DNA from: a virus
Strand: one strand, 5' to 3'
DNA length: 39,743 nucleotides
Virus record (IMG/VR): IMGVR_UViG_3300042923_000542
Coordinates: 1 to 39,743 of that record
Each line of letters starts with the position of its first letter. Within the stretch, counting starts at the first letter, position 1. The translations under genes and the position numbers were made by a program. Of the stretch, positions 5,800 to 12,880 are shown one piece after another. The notes beneath the pieces are model-generated. The model was not told where the DNA came from, did not search any database, and worked only from the letters and a program-made list of their open reading frames with translations.

Positions 5800-5967
5800 A
5801 TGAAAGATTATATTATGGTTTTAACAGCTCTATTGCCGATTATAGCCTTTGTATTAGCAGTAATAGCAATAGTATATACCTGGATAAATAAAGAGTTTAA
5901 AAGCCGGAAACAGATGCGTATAAGCATAGTTGGGTACGGAGACAGAAAGCATAAATGGACAGCATAA
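5800..5967 (+). CDS. Small membrane protein, 55 aa
   Basis: The ATG at 5800 follows GCGAGGT and lies one base after the previous stop codon. A single transmembrane helix spans about residues 5-27, then a basic tail. A further upstream in-frame ATG would overlap the previous gene and lacks a ribosome-binding site. Function unknown; it may be a superinfection-exclusion type protein, which is speculation. Confidence 0.6.
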   Translation: MKDYIMVLTALLPIIAFVLAVIAIVYTWINKEFKSRKQMRISIVGYGDRKHKWTA

Positions 5968-5968
5968 A

Positions 5969-5991
5969 AGGGGGTTGCAGCCCCCTCTCTC
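5969..5991 (+). terminator. Terminator of the first early operon
   Basis: GGGGG pairs with CCCCC around TTGCAG right after the stop codon. The T-run is poor (TCTCTCT), so termination may be partial. Confidence 0.5.
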
Positions 5992-6119
5992 TAAACAGAC
6001 TATATAGCCGACAAGCCATGCTAGTGCTGTCTTAATATTATATGCGAAATCAAAATTTATATGTACATAGAAAACTGAATAATGGATGGCGACTTTTTAT
6101 AAAATATTTCCAGTATGTA

Positions 6120-6148
6120 TTGACATTGACTAGAATAGACTATATAAT
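6120..6148 (+). promoter_or_regulatory. Second early promoter
   Basis: A perfect TTGACA (6120-6125), 17 bp and TATAAT (6143-6148). The repeats TAGACTATA (6136 and 6156) overlap the -10 box and the start site. It drives the HTH gene at 6189. Confidence 0.88.
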
Positions 6149-6171
6149 AATAGTATAGACTATAAAGTCTA
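6136..6171. promoter_or_regulatory. Operator repeats TAGACTATA
   Basis: TAGACTATA occurs at 6136 and again 20 bp later at 6156, two helical turns apart. The second copy is half of a perfect inverted repeat TAGACT-ATAA-AGTCTA (6156-6171). This looks like an operator, perhaps for the HTH protein encoded just downstream. Confidence 0.55.
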
Positions 6172-6188
6172 AGAAATGGGGGTGTTAT

Positions 6189-6359
6189 ATGGAAAGTGAA
6201 ATACTAAATAAAGAAGAATTGGCTGAACTCTTAAAGGTAAACATCAGAACAATTGATCGGTTAAGAAAAGAAGGAATGCCAAGCTTCAAAGTAGCATCGA
6301 ACATAAGGTTCGATAAGAAATCTGTTTTAGAATGGCTTAAAGCCAGGGAAGAAAATTAA
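6189..6359 (+). CDS. Excisionase/MerR-type HTH protein, 56 aa
   Basis: The product is a compact winged HTH of the excisionase family: LNKEELAELLKVNIRTIDRL, then FDKKSVLEWL. The ATG at 6189 follows a G-rich ribosome-binding site (ATGGGGGTG). With its own perfect promoter and operator repeats it is likely autoregulated. It could be a replication-switch regulator or the directionality factor for the serine integrase. A probable antisense RNA ends inside its 3' end. Confidence 0.75.
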   Translation: MESEILNKEELAELLKVNIRTIDRLRKEGMPSFKVASNIRFDKKSVLEWLKAREEN

Positions 6360-6431
6360 AAGGACAGCCGCCATCCTCCAAGATACTCGACTGTCCACTG
6401 TCGAAACACCCTTATATAAGGTATGCTTCTG
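6351..6431 (-). ncRNA. Probable antisense small RNA (about 80 nt)
   Basis: A minus-strand promoter at 6438-6466 points at this stretch. At its end GGACAGTCG pairs with CGGCTGTCC (nine pairs, one wobble) and is followed by TTTTAATTTT, a textbook terminator that works only on the minus strand. The hairpin loop exposes TTGGAGGATGG. The RNA would be antisense to the mRNA downstream of the HTH gene and to its last codons. It may control the HTH gene or micropeptide copy 2. Confidence 0.5.
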
Positions 6432-6437
6432 CTATTC

Positions 6438-6466
6438 ATTATATCATGTCAGCAGACTTCCTTCAA
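6438..6466 (-). promoter_or_regulatory. Promoter of the antisense RNA
   Basis: Read on the minus strand, TTGAAG (6466-6461), 17 bp and a perfect TATAAT (6443-6438) form a sigma-A promoter with a start near 6431. Confidence 0.55.
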
Positions 6467-6491
6467 GGGTATAAAAGAAAGGAAGTTTTTC
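6456..6491 (+). promoter_or_regulatory. Hairpin hiding the micropeptide-2 ribosome-binding site
   Basis: ACTTCCTT (6456-6463) is complementary to AAGGAAGT (6479-6486), which contains the ribosome-binding site, and TTTT follows. This could mask translation or act as an attenuator. Confidence 0.5.
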
Positions 6492-6492
6492 T

Positions 6493-6576
6493 ATGTATAT
6501 TCATTTAGAAGTATCTACTATTTTCTCAATTGTTATCAATGGAATCGAATATTTCAATCTGGATTATAAAGTGTAA
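6493..6576 (+). CDS. 27-aa micropeptide (copy 2)
   Basis: The ATG at 6493 follows AAAGGAAG by 7 nt. The product starts MYIHLEVSTIFSI and contains INGIEYFNLD. It has the same length as the LexA-controlled peptide at 2333, with 16 of 27 residues identical, above all INGIEY and NLD. No LexA box is visible here; instead its ribosome-binding site lies in a hairpin and an antisense RNA starts nearby. By position it may modulate the excisionase-type HTH protein. No family is recognised. Confidence 0.65.
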   Translation: MYIHLEVSTIFSIVINGIEYFNLDYKV

Positions 6577-6594
6577 AAAGAAAGTGAGGTAATT

Positions 6595-6771
6595 ATGTAC
6601 CAATTAGAAATATTTACAAATCATATGCTAAATGACGGTAGTTATGATTCTATATCGGTTAGCTTCTCAACTCTTGAAGAATTATTACCAACTGCAAAAT
6701 TATTTATAGATCAAGGATATATAGTACAGATTGATAACCCGGCAAAAATATCTGAAAATCCTTACAAGTAG
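6595..6771 (+). CDS. Small hypothetical protein, 58 aa
   Basis: The ATG at 6595 follows GTGAGGT. The product starts MYQLEIFTNHML and has an alpha/beta pattern with no known motif. It sits just ahead of the replication initiator and is probably cotranscribed with it. Confidence 0.6.
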   Translation: MYQLEIFTNHMLNDGSYDSISVSFSTLEELLPTAKLFIDQGYIVQIDNPAKISENPYK

Positions 6772-6779
6772 GTGATATA

Positions 6780-7535
6780 ATGGCTAACCCACAAAAAGAA
6801 AACGGTTATTCACCCATAGCAAATGAGATATTTGAAGCACTTGCCAAAACACCTTTAAACGGAACACAAAGAAGAATATTAGATGTTGTATTTCGTTATA
6901 CGTATGGGTTTAGCCGAAAAGAACATGAGTTATCAATAAGTTTTTTAGTTAATGCAATGGATCTTAAAATGTCTCAGGAAAAACAAGTAAGAAGAGAATT
7001 AAAAGCATTGATTGATATGAAAGTACTTATTGAAAAAGAAAAACCACAAAAAAACAGTTCCAGGGTATTAGCATTTAATAAAAATTATGAAGAGTGGTCT
7101 ATTAAGACCAGTGGTCTAATTAGTCCAGAGGATAAAAAAGTCCAGAGGTCTAAAAAGTCCGAAAGGAGAGGTCGAAAAAGTCCGAAAGGAGAGGTCGAAT
7201 TAGACCACCAAGAAAACAATAAACAAAAAACAATTAAAAAAGAAAAACAAGAAAATCCCAATACAAATTTAATTAATTATTTTCGTGAATCTTATAAAAA
7301 GAAATTTGGAGCAGCATATTTACCAAGTTGGGCAGTAGACGGAAAAATTATAAAAGATTTTTTAGATGCTGAATACACAATAGAGTATTTAAAAAAGTAT
7401 ATTGATTGGTTTTTAGAATGTGATGATAAATTTCTTAAAAATAACGGTTTTAAAATTCCTCTTTTAAAAACAACATTAGCAAAATATCAATCAACAAACG
7501 AAATATCTAAAGACCATTATAGAAAATGTGAGTGA
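6780..7535 (+). CDS. Replication initiator, Phage_rep_O type, 251 aa
   Basis: The N-terminal 105 residues match the phage replication protein O domain: NPQKENGYSPIANEIFEAL, then RRILDVVFRYTYGFSRKEHELS. This winged helix binds the phage origin. A charged Lys/Glu linker follows (about 130-165), with near-repeats of RRGRKSPKG type encoded by a short tandem repeat near 7145-7197. The C-terminal domain likely binds the helicase encoded next. In lambda-type phages the origin lies inside this gene, so the repeats may be origin iterons. Confidence 0.85.
   Translation: MANPQKENGYSPIANEIFEALAKTPLNGTQRRILDVVFRYTYGFSRKEHELSISFLVNAMDLKMSQEKQVRRELKALIDMKVLIEKEKPQKNSSRVLAFNKNYEEWSIKTSGLISPEDKKVQRSKKSERRGRKSPKGEVELDHQENNKQKTIKKEKQENPNTNLINYFRESYKKKFGAAYLPSWAVDGKIIKDFLDAEYTIEYLKKYIDWFLECDDKFLKNNGFKIPLLKTTLAKYQSTNEISKDHYRKCE
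7145..7197 (+). repeat. Short tandem repeats inside the initiator gene
   Basis: AAAAAGTCCGAAAGGAGAGGTCGA occurs twice in tandem (7154-7198), and related AAAAAGTCCAGAGG copies occur just upstream. Lambda carries its origin iterons inside gene O at the same linker position, so this is the best origin candidate. Confidence 0.5.
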
Positions 7536-7544
7536 GGTGAGACT

Positions 7545-8828
7545 ATGGAACGCATACCACCACAGAACCAAGAAGCGGAAAAAAGTGTATTAGGTGCAAT
7601 GCTTTTAGATAAGTCAGCTATAAGTGAAACAATCACCATTTTAAACGAATCAGATTTTTATAATCCGGCTCATGCAAATATCTATAAATCAATAATCGAA
7701 CTTTTTAATAGTAACAAACCAGTAGACATTGTAACAGTATCAGCAAAAGGGCATGATCTGGAATATTTAAGCGAACTTGCAAGTAATGTACCAACTACTG
7801 CTAATGCAAAACACTATGCCGGACTTGTAAAAAGTAGAGCAATAAGAAGAGAGTACATAAAAGCAGCACAAGAAATAATAGACCTTTCATACACTGGTGA
7901 ATTTGACAACATAATAGATTTTAAAAATGATGTCATGCAAAAGATTGATATTGAGATTAAGGATCTAAAGAAAAGCGAATCAGATATAAAGCAGATAGGT
8001 ATGAAAGTATTTAATAGCATTGAAGAACGGTACAAAAACAACAATGACAATAAACTACAGTATGGCTTTGGATGGCTTGATAAAAAGACAGGTGGAGCAC
8101 ATAACAAAGATTTAACCATATTGGCAGCAAGACCAAGTGTAGGTAAAACAGCCTTTGCAATGCAAATAGCTTTAAACATGGCAGAAAAACAAAACAATAT
8201 TGCAGTATTCAGCCTGGAAATGGGTTCAGATCAGTTAGTTGAAAGAATGTTATCTAATTATTCAAAAATAGATACGCAAAAAATAAGGTTCCCAAAGTCA
8301 ATGAATGACACTGATTGGACACTGTTAGGTCAAGCGAGTAATGTAATGGATTTACCAATAAGGATATTTGATGATGTATTCAAGATTGAAGAAATAAGGT
8401 CAAAGTGCAGGGATTTAAAGATAAAGAATCAACTTGACTATGTAATTATTGATTACCTTCAACTTTGCGACACAATGAAAAAAGTCGGCAGCACAAACGA
8501 AAGAGTATCACATATAAGCCGACAATCAAAACTCATGGCAAAAGAATTAAACGTGCCTATCTGTATGCTATCCCAATTAAGCAGAGCAAATGAACATGAC
8601 AACCGCAGACCAAAGCTGACAGATTTAAGAGACAGCGGAGCAATAGAACAAGATGCAGACAATGTATTTTTCCTGCATGATGCAAATTACGGTAAATATA
8701 CAGACGATCAACCATTACATTCATCTATTGAATTAATAGTAGCAAAACAGCGTAACGGTGACAGAGATATATTTGCAGAGGTTAAATTCTATAAAAAAGT
8801 ACAGCGTTTCTATGATGATAGGGGGTAA
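7545..8828 (+). CDS. dnaB: Replicative DNA helicase, DnaB family
   Basis: This 427-aa protein unwinds DNA at the phage fork. The N-terminal domain begins PPQNQEAEKSVLGAML as in bacterial DnaB. The ATPase core has Walker A ARPSVGKT (195-202), Walker B VIIDYLQL near 300 and the DLRDSGAIEQDAD motif near 365. The length is close to the family norm of about 440-450. It starts 9 nt after the initiator gene, in the usual initiator-helicase order. With its own helicase the phage would not need a separate loader if the initiator provides that role. Confidence 0.95.
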   Translation: MERIPPQNQEAEKSVLGAMLLDKSAISETITILNESDFYNPAHANIYKSIIELFNSNKPVDIVTVSAKGHDLEYLSELASNVPTTANAKHYAGLVKSRAIRREYIKAAQEIIDLSYTGEFDNIIDFKNDVMQKIDIEIKDLKKSESDIKQIGMKVFNSIEERYKNNNDNKLQYGFGWLDKKTGGAHNKDLTILAARPSVGKTAFAMQIALNMAEKQNNIAVFSLEMGSDQLVERMLSNYSKIDTQKIRFPKSMNDTDWTLLGQASNVMDLPIRIFDDVFKIEEIRSKCRDLKIKNQLDYVIIDYLQLCDTMKKVGSTNERVSHISRQSKLMAKELNVPICMLSQLSRANEHDNRRPKLTDLRDSGAIEQDADNVFFLHDANYGKYTDDQPLHSSIELIVAKQRNGDRDIFAEVKFYKKVQRFYDDRG

Positions 8829-8831
8829 CAG

Positions 8832-8966
8832 ATGATAAAAATAACTATCACAGCATTTATGAAACTGGATACCAAAACTAAATTAGAAGTATTAAAACAA
8901 GTAACTAAAGGAAATGTGCAAATCATTGATTTTGAAGAGGAGGTTACGCAATGCCTAAAAAAGTAA
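8832..8966 (+). CDS. Small hypothetical protein, 44 aa
   Basis: The ATG at 8832 follows AGGGGG, three bases after the helicase stop codon. The product starts MIKITITAFMKLDTKTKLEV. It overlaps the next gene by 16 nt, a sign of coupled translation. No family is recognised. Confidence 0.6.
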   Translation: MIKITITAFMKLDTKTKLEVLKQVTKGNVQIIDFEEEVTQCLKK

Positions 8967-9241
8967 CTACACAGGAAGAAAGTTGGAGTAAAAAATTAGA
9001 GCAGCAGCAAAAACGCGGACATTACATAGCAGTATTAAAACAAAAACTTAGTATTGGCAAAGAGGTGGAACTACAGTATAGAAAAGATGCAGGAAAAGAG
9101 AAGTTTGTTGACCATAGAGCGAAAATCGGCAAAGTAGTTTATATAAATGATTGTTACTTTACAGTATTAGATATAAGAGGATTTAAAGAAAGTATAAAGT
9201 GGAACGCAGTATTTTGTAGTGATGTAAAGGTAATTGCGTGA
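8951..9241 (+). CDS. Hypothetical early protein, 96 aa
   Basis: The ATG follows GAGGAGG. The product has a basic, Gln-rich N terminus (KKLEQQQKRGHYIAVLKQKL) and a beta-rich second half that may be an SH3-like or OB-like fold. It lies between the helicase and the radical SAM gene. No known motif. Confidence 0.6.
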   Translation: MPKKVTTQEESWSKKLEQQQKRGHYIAVLKQKLSIGKEVELQYRKDAGKEKFVDHRAKIGKVVYINDCYFTVLDIRGFKESIKWNAVFCSDVKVIA

Positions 9242-9279
9242 TATATAAAGATAGCGAAATAGTTGGAGGTGAGAAAACA

Positions 9280-10260
9280 GTGAAAATATTCAAGTATGAT
9301 CGTCAAATTGTAGGACTTTATAACCTTGAACCACATCTTCAAAATATAGCTCAAGAAAAAATCCAAATGTACCACGAAACAAAAGGCGATCACACGGAAC
9401 CATATATAGGCTTGCAGGATCCGAAATATGACTTGATCTATGCATCTAGTATATTTACCTTCACGGAGAAAGAATTCGTGCCGGAAAGAGCAATCTGCGG
9501 TGGCACAGGGTTTGATATTTATAGAAAATTACCTGCCGAGATTGAAGTAATGAAACCCCGGAAAAACTGCGGTTTCTGTTCCAGGGGATGTAATAATAAA
9601 TGTCCATGGTGTGTAGTACCTCTGAAAGAAGGCAAGGCCCATCCCGATGGAGACATATACGATATTTGGGACGGCAAATCCAGTGGATTAAAACTTTGGG
9701 ATAATGATATTCTTCAGTTGCCAGAACACTTTGAGCTGATTGCCAGCCAGATCCATAAAGAAAAGTTAAAGGTTGATTTTAACCAAGGGTTAGATATAAG
9801 ACTGATCAATCAAGATATTGCAAAGTTTCTAAGCACTAAATATATGCGACATGCTGCTTATCATTTCGCTTTTGATAGTTCAAAACTTGATCAGGTAGTA
9901 ATTGATAAAGTTGAGATATTGAAGCAACAGGAGATAAATCAAAACACATTCTATGTCCTGGTAGGATTCCCCGGAGGTCACATTAAGACGGTCAAAGATG
10001 ACATTGAAGATGCTCTTTATAGGCTGAATTTGCTCCGATCTTTGGGGCAAAGGGCAATGGTAATGAGGTATAAGAAAATCTATTCTAATCAGCCTGAAAG
10101 CCTAATCAACAGCAACACAGAAAAGCTCTACATGGCAATAGCAAATTGGGGAAGTTCACACGGACAGTTTGCAAAAACAGATTTCTTCAAAGATTACTTA
10201 AATGGGGATCGTGGCCGGGGATATAAGCAGTATTTTCGAGAAATTGGGTTAGTAAGTTAG
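9280..10260 (+). CDS. Phage radical SAM protein, 326 aa
   Basis: Residues Cys104, Cys108 and Cys111 form the CxxxCxxC site for a 4Fe-4S cluster in SRGCNNKCPWC, followed by VVPLKEG, the usual form in phage radical SAM proteins. Two more Cys (97, 100) sit just before it and may hold a second metal. A SAM-barrel follows (DFNQGLDIRL, LVGFPGG). GTG at 9280 is chosen because GGAGGTGAG lies 6 nt upstream; a GTG at 9238 lacks a site. Codons are richer in G and C than in neighbours, which suggests recent transfer. The substrate is unknown; DNA or nucleotide modification is one option. Confidence 0.8.
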   Translation: MKIFKYDRQIVGLYNLEPHLQNIAQEKIQMYHETKGDHTEPYIGLQDPKYDLIYASSIFTFTEKEFVPERAICGGTGFDIYRKLPAEIEVMKPRKNCGFCSRGCNNKCPWCVVPLKEGKAHPDGDIYDIWDGKSSGLKLWDNDILQLPEHFELIASQIHKEKLKVDFNQGLDIRLINQDIAKFLSTKYMRHAAYHFAFDSSKLDQVVIDKVEILKQQEINQNTFYVLVGFPGGHIKTVKDDIEDALYRLNLLRSLGQRAMVMRYKKIYSNQPESLINSNTEKLYMAIANWGSSHGQFAKTDFFKDYLNGDRGRGYKQYFREIGLVS

Positions 10261-10405
10261 TTCGGGATTTTGGGCAATCGTGAACCAAACCAAAACCGGA
10301 GAAGGCACGGCAGAGGTTTAAAAATAAATTATGAAAGTGAGTGTAACATATTTAGACTATTTACCAACAACATGGGGATTGCTCTTCATCCCCGGAAAGG
10401 ACAAT

Positions 10406-10648
10406 ATGAAACACTGTCCAGTATGCAACAGATTAGTGCCTAGAGGTCATGGATATAAGTCAAATCAAGTCTATTGCTCAATAGAGTGTTTTGCAAAAAG
10501 GAATATACTTGATAAAGAAAAAATCATCCAAGAATTGAATAAAACAAACAATGTAACAGTAACAGCAGAACTTATGGGAGTAGGTAAACAAACTTTATAT
10601 AGATGGCTAAAGGATTACAAAATAAAAAGAAAGGTGGTATGGGAATGA
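10406..10648 (+). CDS. Zinc-finger plus HTH protein, 80 aa
   Basis: The N terminus carries CPVCNRLVPRGH ... YCSIEC, a zinc knuckle, and the C terminus a Fis/resolvase-like HTH (NVTVTAELMGVGKQTLYRWL). I chose ATG at 10406 because GGAAAGGA lies 5 nt upstream, while ATG at 10331 has no good site. It overlaps the next gene by 4 nt (ATGA). It should bind DNA; the target is unknown. Confidence 0.7.
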   Translation: MKHCPVCNRLVPRGHGYKSNQVYCSIECFAKRNILDKEKIIQELNKTNNVTVTAELMGVGKQTLYRWLKDYKIKRKVVWE

Positions 10649-10941
10649 ATATTCTTAAGTTAGTAGATGAGGAATTAAAAAGTGCAAATGAAAAGTTTCC
10701 ACCGTTCCAATCAGAACATGAAGGTTACGCGGTATTACTGGAAGAAGTAGAGGAACTGCAAGAAGAACTGGATAATATTAAGTTAAACATAGCTAAATTA
10801 TGGAGTCATATCAGAAATGAAGCAGTGTTAAATTATGATGTAAGTAATATTTTACATCATTCAGAAAACGCAATTGAAGAAGCAGTACAAGTATCTGCAA
10901 TGTGTCTAAAGTTAAGAAGTTTTATTAATGGAGGTAAATAA
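10645..10941 (+). CDS. MazG-like protein, 99 aa
   Basis: The product is all-helical with LLEEVEELQEEL and EEAVQVSAMCLK, the spacing seen in phage MazG-like NTP pyrophosphohydrolases, but not all metal-binding residues can be identified. Such enzymes clear nucleotides or blunt alarmone signalling. ATG at 10645 is used, coupled to the previous gene. It is directly followed by SSB. Confidence 0.55.
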   Translation: MNILKLVDEELKSANEKFPPFQSEHEGYAVLLEEVEELQEELDNIKLNIAKLWSHIRNEAVLNYDVSNILHHSENAIEEAVQVSAMCLKLRSFINGGK

Positions 10942-10943
10942 GT

Positions 10944-11342
10944 ATGAACAAAGTAATTTTACTCGGAAGGCTCACAAAGGAACCGGAACTTAAATATACC
11001 TCAGGAAACAACACAGCAATATGTACATTTTCTTTAGCAGTAAACCGAAGAATGGCGAAAGAAGGACAGCAAACGGCAGACTTTATTAATTGTCAGGCAT
11101 GGAGCAAAACGGCAGAGTTTATCGCAAAATATTTTCAAAAAGGCCGTCAGGTTTCTATTGTAGGAAGATTACAAACAAGAACATGGGATGATAACGAAGG
11201 TAAAAAGCACTATATAACAGAGGTAGTAGTTGAGGAAGCTTACTTTGCGGATAGTAAGAAATCAGATGACCAAGAAGGTTCAAGGCTAAGTGATTTTGAT
11301 AATGGATTTATACCACAGGATGACGGGGACTTGCCATTCTAA
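10944..11342 (+). CDS. ssb: Single-stranded DNA-binding protein
   Basis: The 132-aa protein has the full OB-fold signature: NKVILLGRLTKEPELKYT, FSLAVNR, FINCQAWSKTAEF and VVGRLQTRTW-like IVGRLQTRTW. The acidic C-terminal tip DDGDLPF binds partner proteins, as in bacterial SSB. It coats ssDNA during phage replication and recombination, and partners with the Rad52-like protein. The start is the ATG at 10944 after GGAGGT. Confidence 0.97.
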   Translation: MNKVILLGRLTKEPELKYTSGNNTAICTFSLAVNRRMAKEGQQTADFINCQAWSKTAEFIAKYFQKGRQVSIVGRLQTRTWDDNEGKKHYITEVVVEEAYFADSKKSDDQEGSRLSDFDNGFIPQDDGDLPF

Positions 11343-11382
11343 CAATATATTAAGAATTGTGAAATATGAAAGGAGTATGACT

Positions 11383-11601
11383 ATGATTGATACAGTAACA
11401 CAAGCAATGGAAATGATGATGAAAAAGTTTAAAGAAGAATTTGGGGCAGATGTAAAGTTAGAAGAAGGTGACGAAATAACAGGGGTTTTTAATGACGGCA
11501 TTGTAATAGTTGGAATAGAGGATAGACAATTAAAAATAAAAGTGTCTGCCGGAGAACCTTATAAATTTGACTTTGATTTAGATTTAGTTGAAAAGGAATA
11601 A
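11383..11601 (+). CDS. Small hypothetical protein, 72 aa
   Basis: I chose ATG at 11383, 7 nt after AAAGGAG; a nearer ATG at 11377 is too close. The product has an N-terminal helix rich in Met, then a beta-rich acidic domain (VKLEEGDEITGVFNDGIVIV). No family is recognised. Confidence 0.6.
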   Translation: MIDTVTQAMEMMMKKFKEEFGADVKLEEGDEITGVFNDGIVIVGIEDRQLKIKVSAGEPYKFDFDLDLVEKE

Positions 11602-11655
11602 ATAGTCAGTTTAAGTAAAATATGAGGGGTTCAATCCCCTCTAGGGGGTGATATT

Positions 11656-11979
11656 ATGTTTCCAAAGCCTAAGATTAAAAAGAAAAAGGCTCTGAACAAT
11701 CCCAAACCCACCGCAAATGATGTTTGCATGATATGTTCAAAGCCTTTCGCTCACACCCACGAACGTTTTTTCGGAAGTGGTCAAAGACAATTATCTATCA
11801 AATATGGTATGCAAGTCAAGTTGTGTCAAGAACATCATATGGGATCAATGGGGCCACATCATAATAAAAAGTTTGATGATGAGCTAAAAAGAGAAGGTCA
11901 AATGCTATTTGAATTATACATAGGCACGAGAGAAGAATTCAAAACGATATTTGGAAGAAGTTATTTGGAGGTCGCATAA
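11656..11979 (+). CDS. HNH-like nuclease-fold protein, 107 aa
   Basis: A treble-clef layout is visible: CMIC near 27, THERFFGSGQR, then LCQEHH and GPHHNKKF. Proteins with this pattern (C-x2-C ... HE-FG ... LC-HH ... H) are frequent in Firmicute phages and resemble HNH or Ref nucleases. It ends one base before the DUF1064 gene, with which it may act in DNA processing. Catalysis is not shown. Confidence 0.6.
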   Translation: MFPKPKIKKKKALNNPKPTANDVCMICSKPFAHTHERFFGSGQRQLSIKYGMQVKLCQEHHMGSMGPHHNKKFDDELKREGQMLFELYIGTREEFKTIFGRSYLEVA

Positions 11980-12315
11980 ATGAACAAGTACAGAGCAATA
12001 AAAACAGAAGTTGATGGGATTGTATTTGATAGCAAAGCAGAATCAATAAGGTATCAAGAACTTAAACTACTTTTAAAAGCCGGAGAGATTAAAGACTTAG
12101 TTTTACAGCCTGAGTTTGAATTACAGCCACAATTTAAGAAGGGTAAGGTAAATTATCGGTCAATAAAATATATAGCTGATTTTGGCTATTATGACATTAG
12201 GAAGGGATATAAAGTAATTGAAGATGTAAAAGGGGTAAAAACAAAAGAGTTTAAAATTAAACAAAAGATGTTTGAGTATAAATACAATGATCTGCATTTA
12301 ACTTTAGTGGGGTGA
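11980..12315 (+). CDS. DUF1064 nuclease-like protein, 111 aa
   Basis: The protein begins NKYRAIKTEVDGIVFDSKAE and contains LKLLLKAGEI and DVKGVKTKEFKIKQKMF, the DUF1064 pattern. The fold is PD-(D/E)xK-like: Glu near 24, Asp near 68 and E-D-V-K near 85. The family is thought to act on branched DNA, like RusA, and sits in phage recombination modules. The adjacent HNH-like gene supports this. Confidence 0.8.
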   Translation: MNKYRAIKTEVDGIVFDSKAESIRYQELKLLLKAGEIKDLVLQPEFELQPQFKKGKVNYRSIKYIADFGYYDIRKGYKVIEDVKGVKTKEFKIKQKMFEYKYNDLHLTLVG

Positions 12316-12321
12316 GGGTAA

Positions 12322-12522
12322 ATGAAAGTAAATATTAAACATTATAACTTTGATGGTTCTCATTTTATTTGGTTTACATGGTTAAATAACAAACAGTATG
12401 CTTTATATTGGGAATGTCAACCTTTTTTATGGTGGAAACCAAGATATGAAAAAATAAATGGTGCTGTAAGGTTTGGATGGCTATGTTTTGCAATAGGATG
12501 GTCATGGAAAGAGGTGGGTTGA
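12322..12522 (+). CDS. Trp-rich small protein, 66 aa
   Basis: The ATG follows GAGGG. The product has ten Trp in 66 residues (for example FIWFTWL and WECQPFLWW) and many Phe and Tyr. It may be a small beta-barrel or membrane-associated protein. Its stop codon overlaps the next start by one base (TGATG). No family is recognised. Confidence 0.6.
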   Translation: MKVNIKHYNFDGSHFIWFTWLNNKQYALYWECQPFLWWKPRYEKINGAVRFGWLCFAIGWSWKEVG

Positions 12523-12863
12523 TGTATAGCGGTCAAGATTTATATAATGCTTCAAAGGAACAACGAAAAGAATTAATCAATGCAGTAAATGATATGAAAT
12601 CTTCCGGCAGATACCTAGCGACAGCTGAAAGAGATTTTAAAATTGCACTAAGAAAAGAAATTCTTCGGCTCCACATAGAGGATAATGTAGCATGGACAGC
12701 GTGTGAGAACTTGGCAAAAGGTGACGAAAATGTAGCAATATTAAGATTCAAACGAGATGTGCATAGGTCAGATTACGAGGTAGCACTCGAGCGGATAAAT
12801 GCAATTAAATTAGAAATCCGATTACTAGAAAATGAAATAGCAGAAGAGAAAAGAGGGGCATAA
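12522..12863 (+). CDS. Helical hypothetical protein, 113 aa
   Basis: The ATG at 12522 overlaps the previous stop codon and follows GAGGTGGG. The product is almost fully helical with a charged C-terminal coiled coil (IKLEIRLLENEIAEEK). Its place just before the late regulator recalls small structural or regulatory proteins of Firmicute phages. Function unknown. Confidence 0.6.
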   Translation: MYSGQDLYNASKEQRKELINAVNDMKSSGRYLATAERDFKIALRKEILRLHIEDNVAWTACENLAKGDENVAILRFKRDVHRSDYEVALERINAIKLEIRLLENEIAEEKRGA

Positions 12864-12880
12864 AACATAAGGGGGTACAT

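Noticed and set aside
10261-10405. A gene starting at 10331 upstream of the zinc-finger ORF
   Set aside because: The in-frame ATG at 10331 has no ribosome-binding site, and the ATG at 10406 has a strong one; the gap holds no other clear feature.
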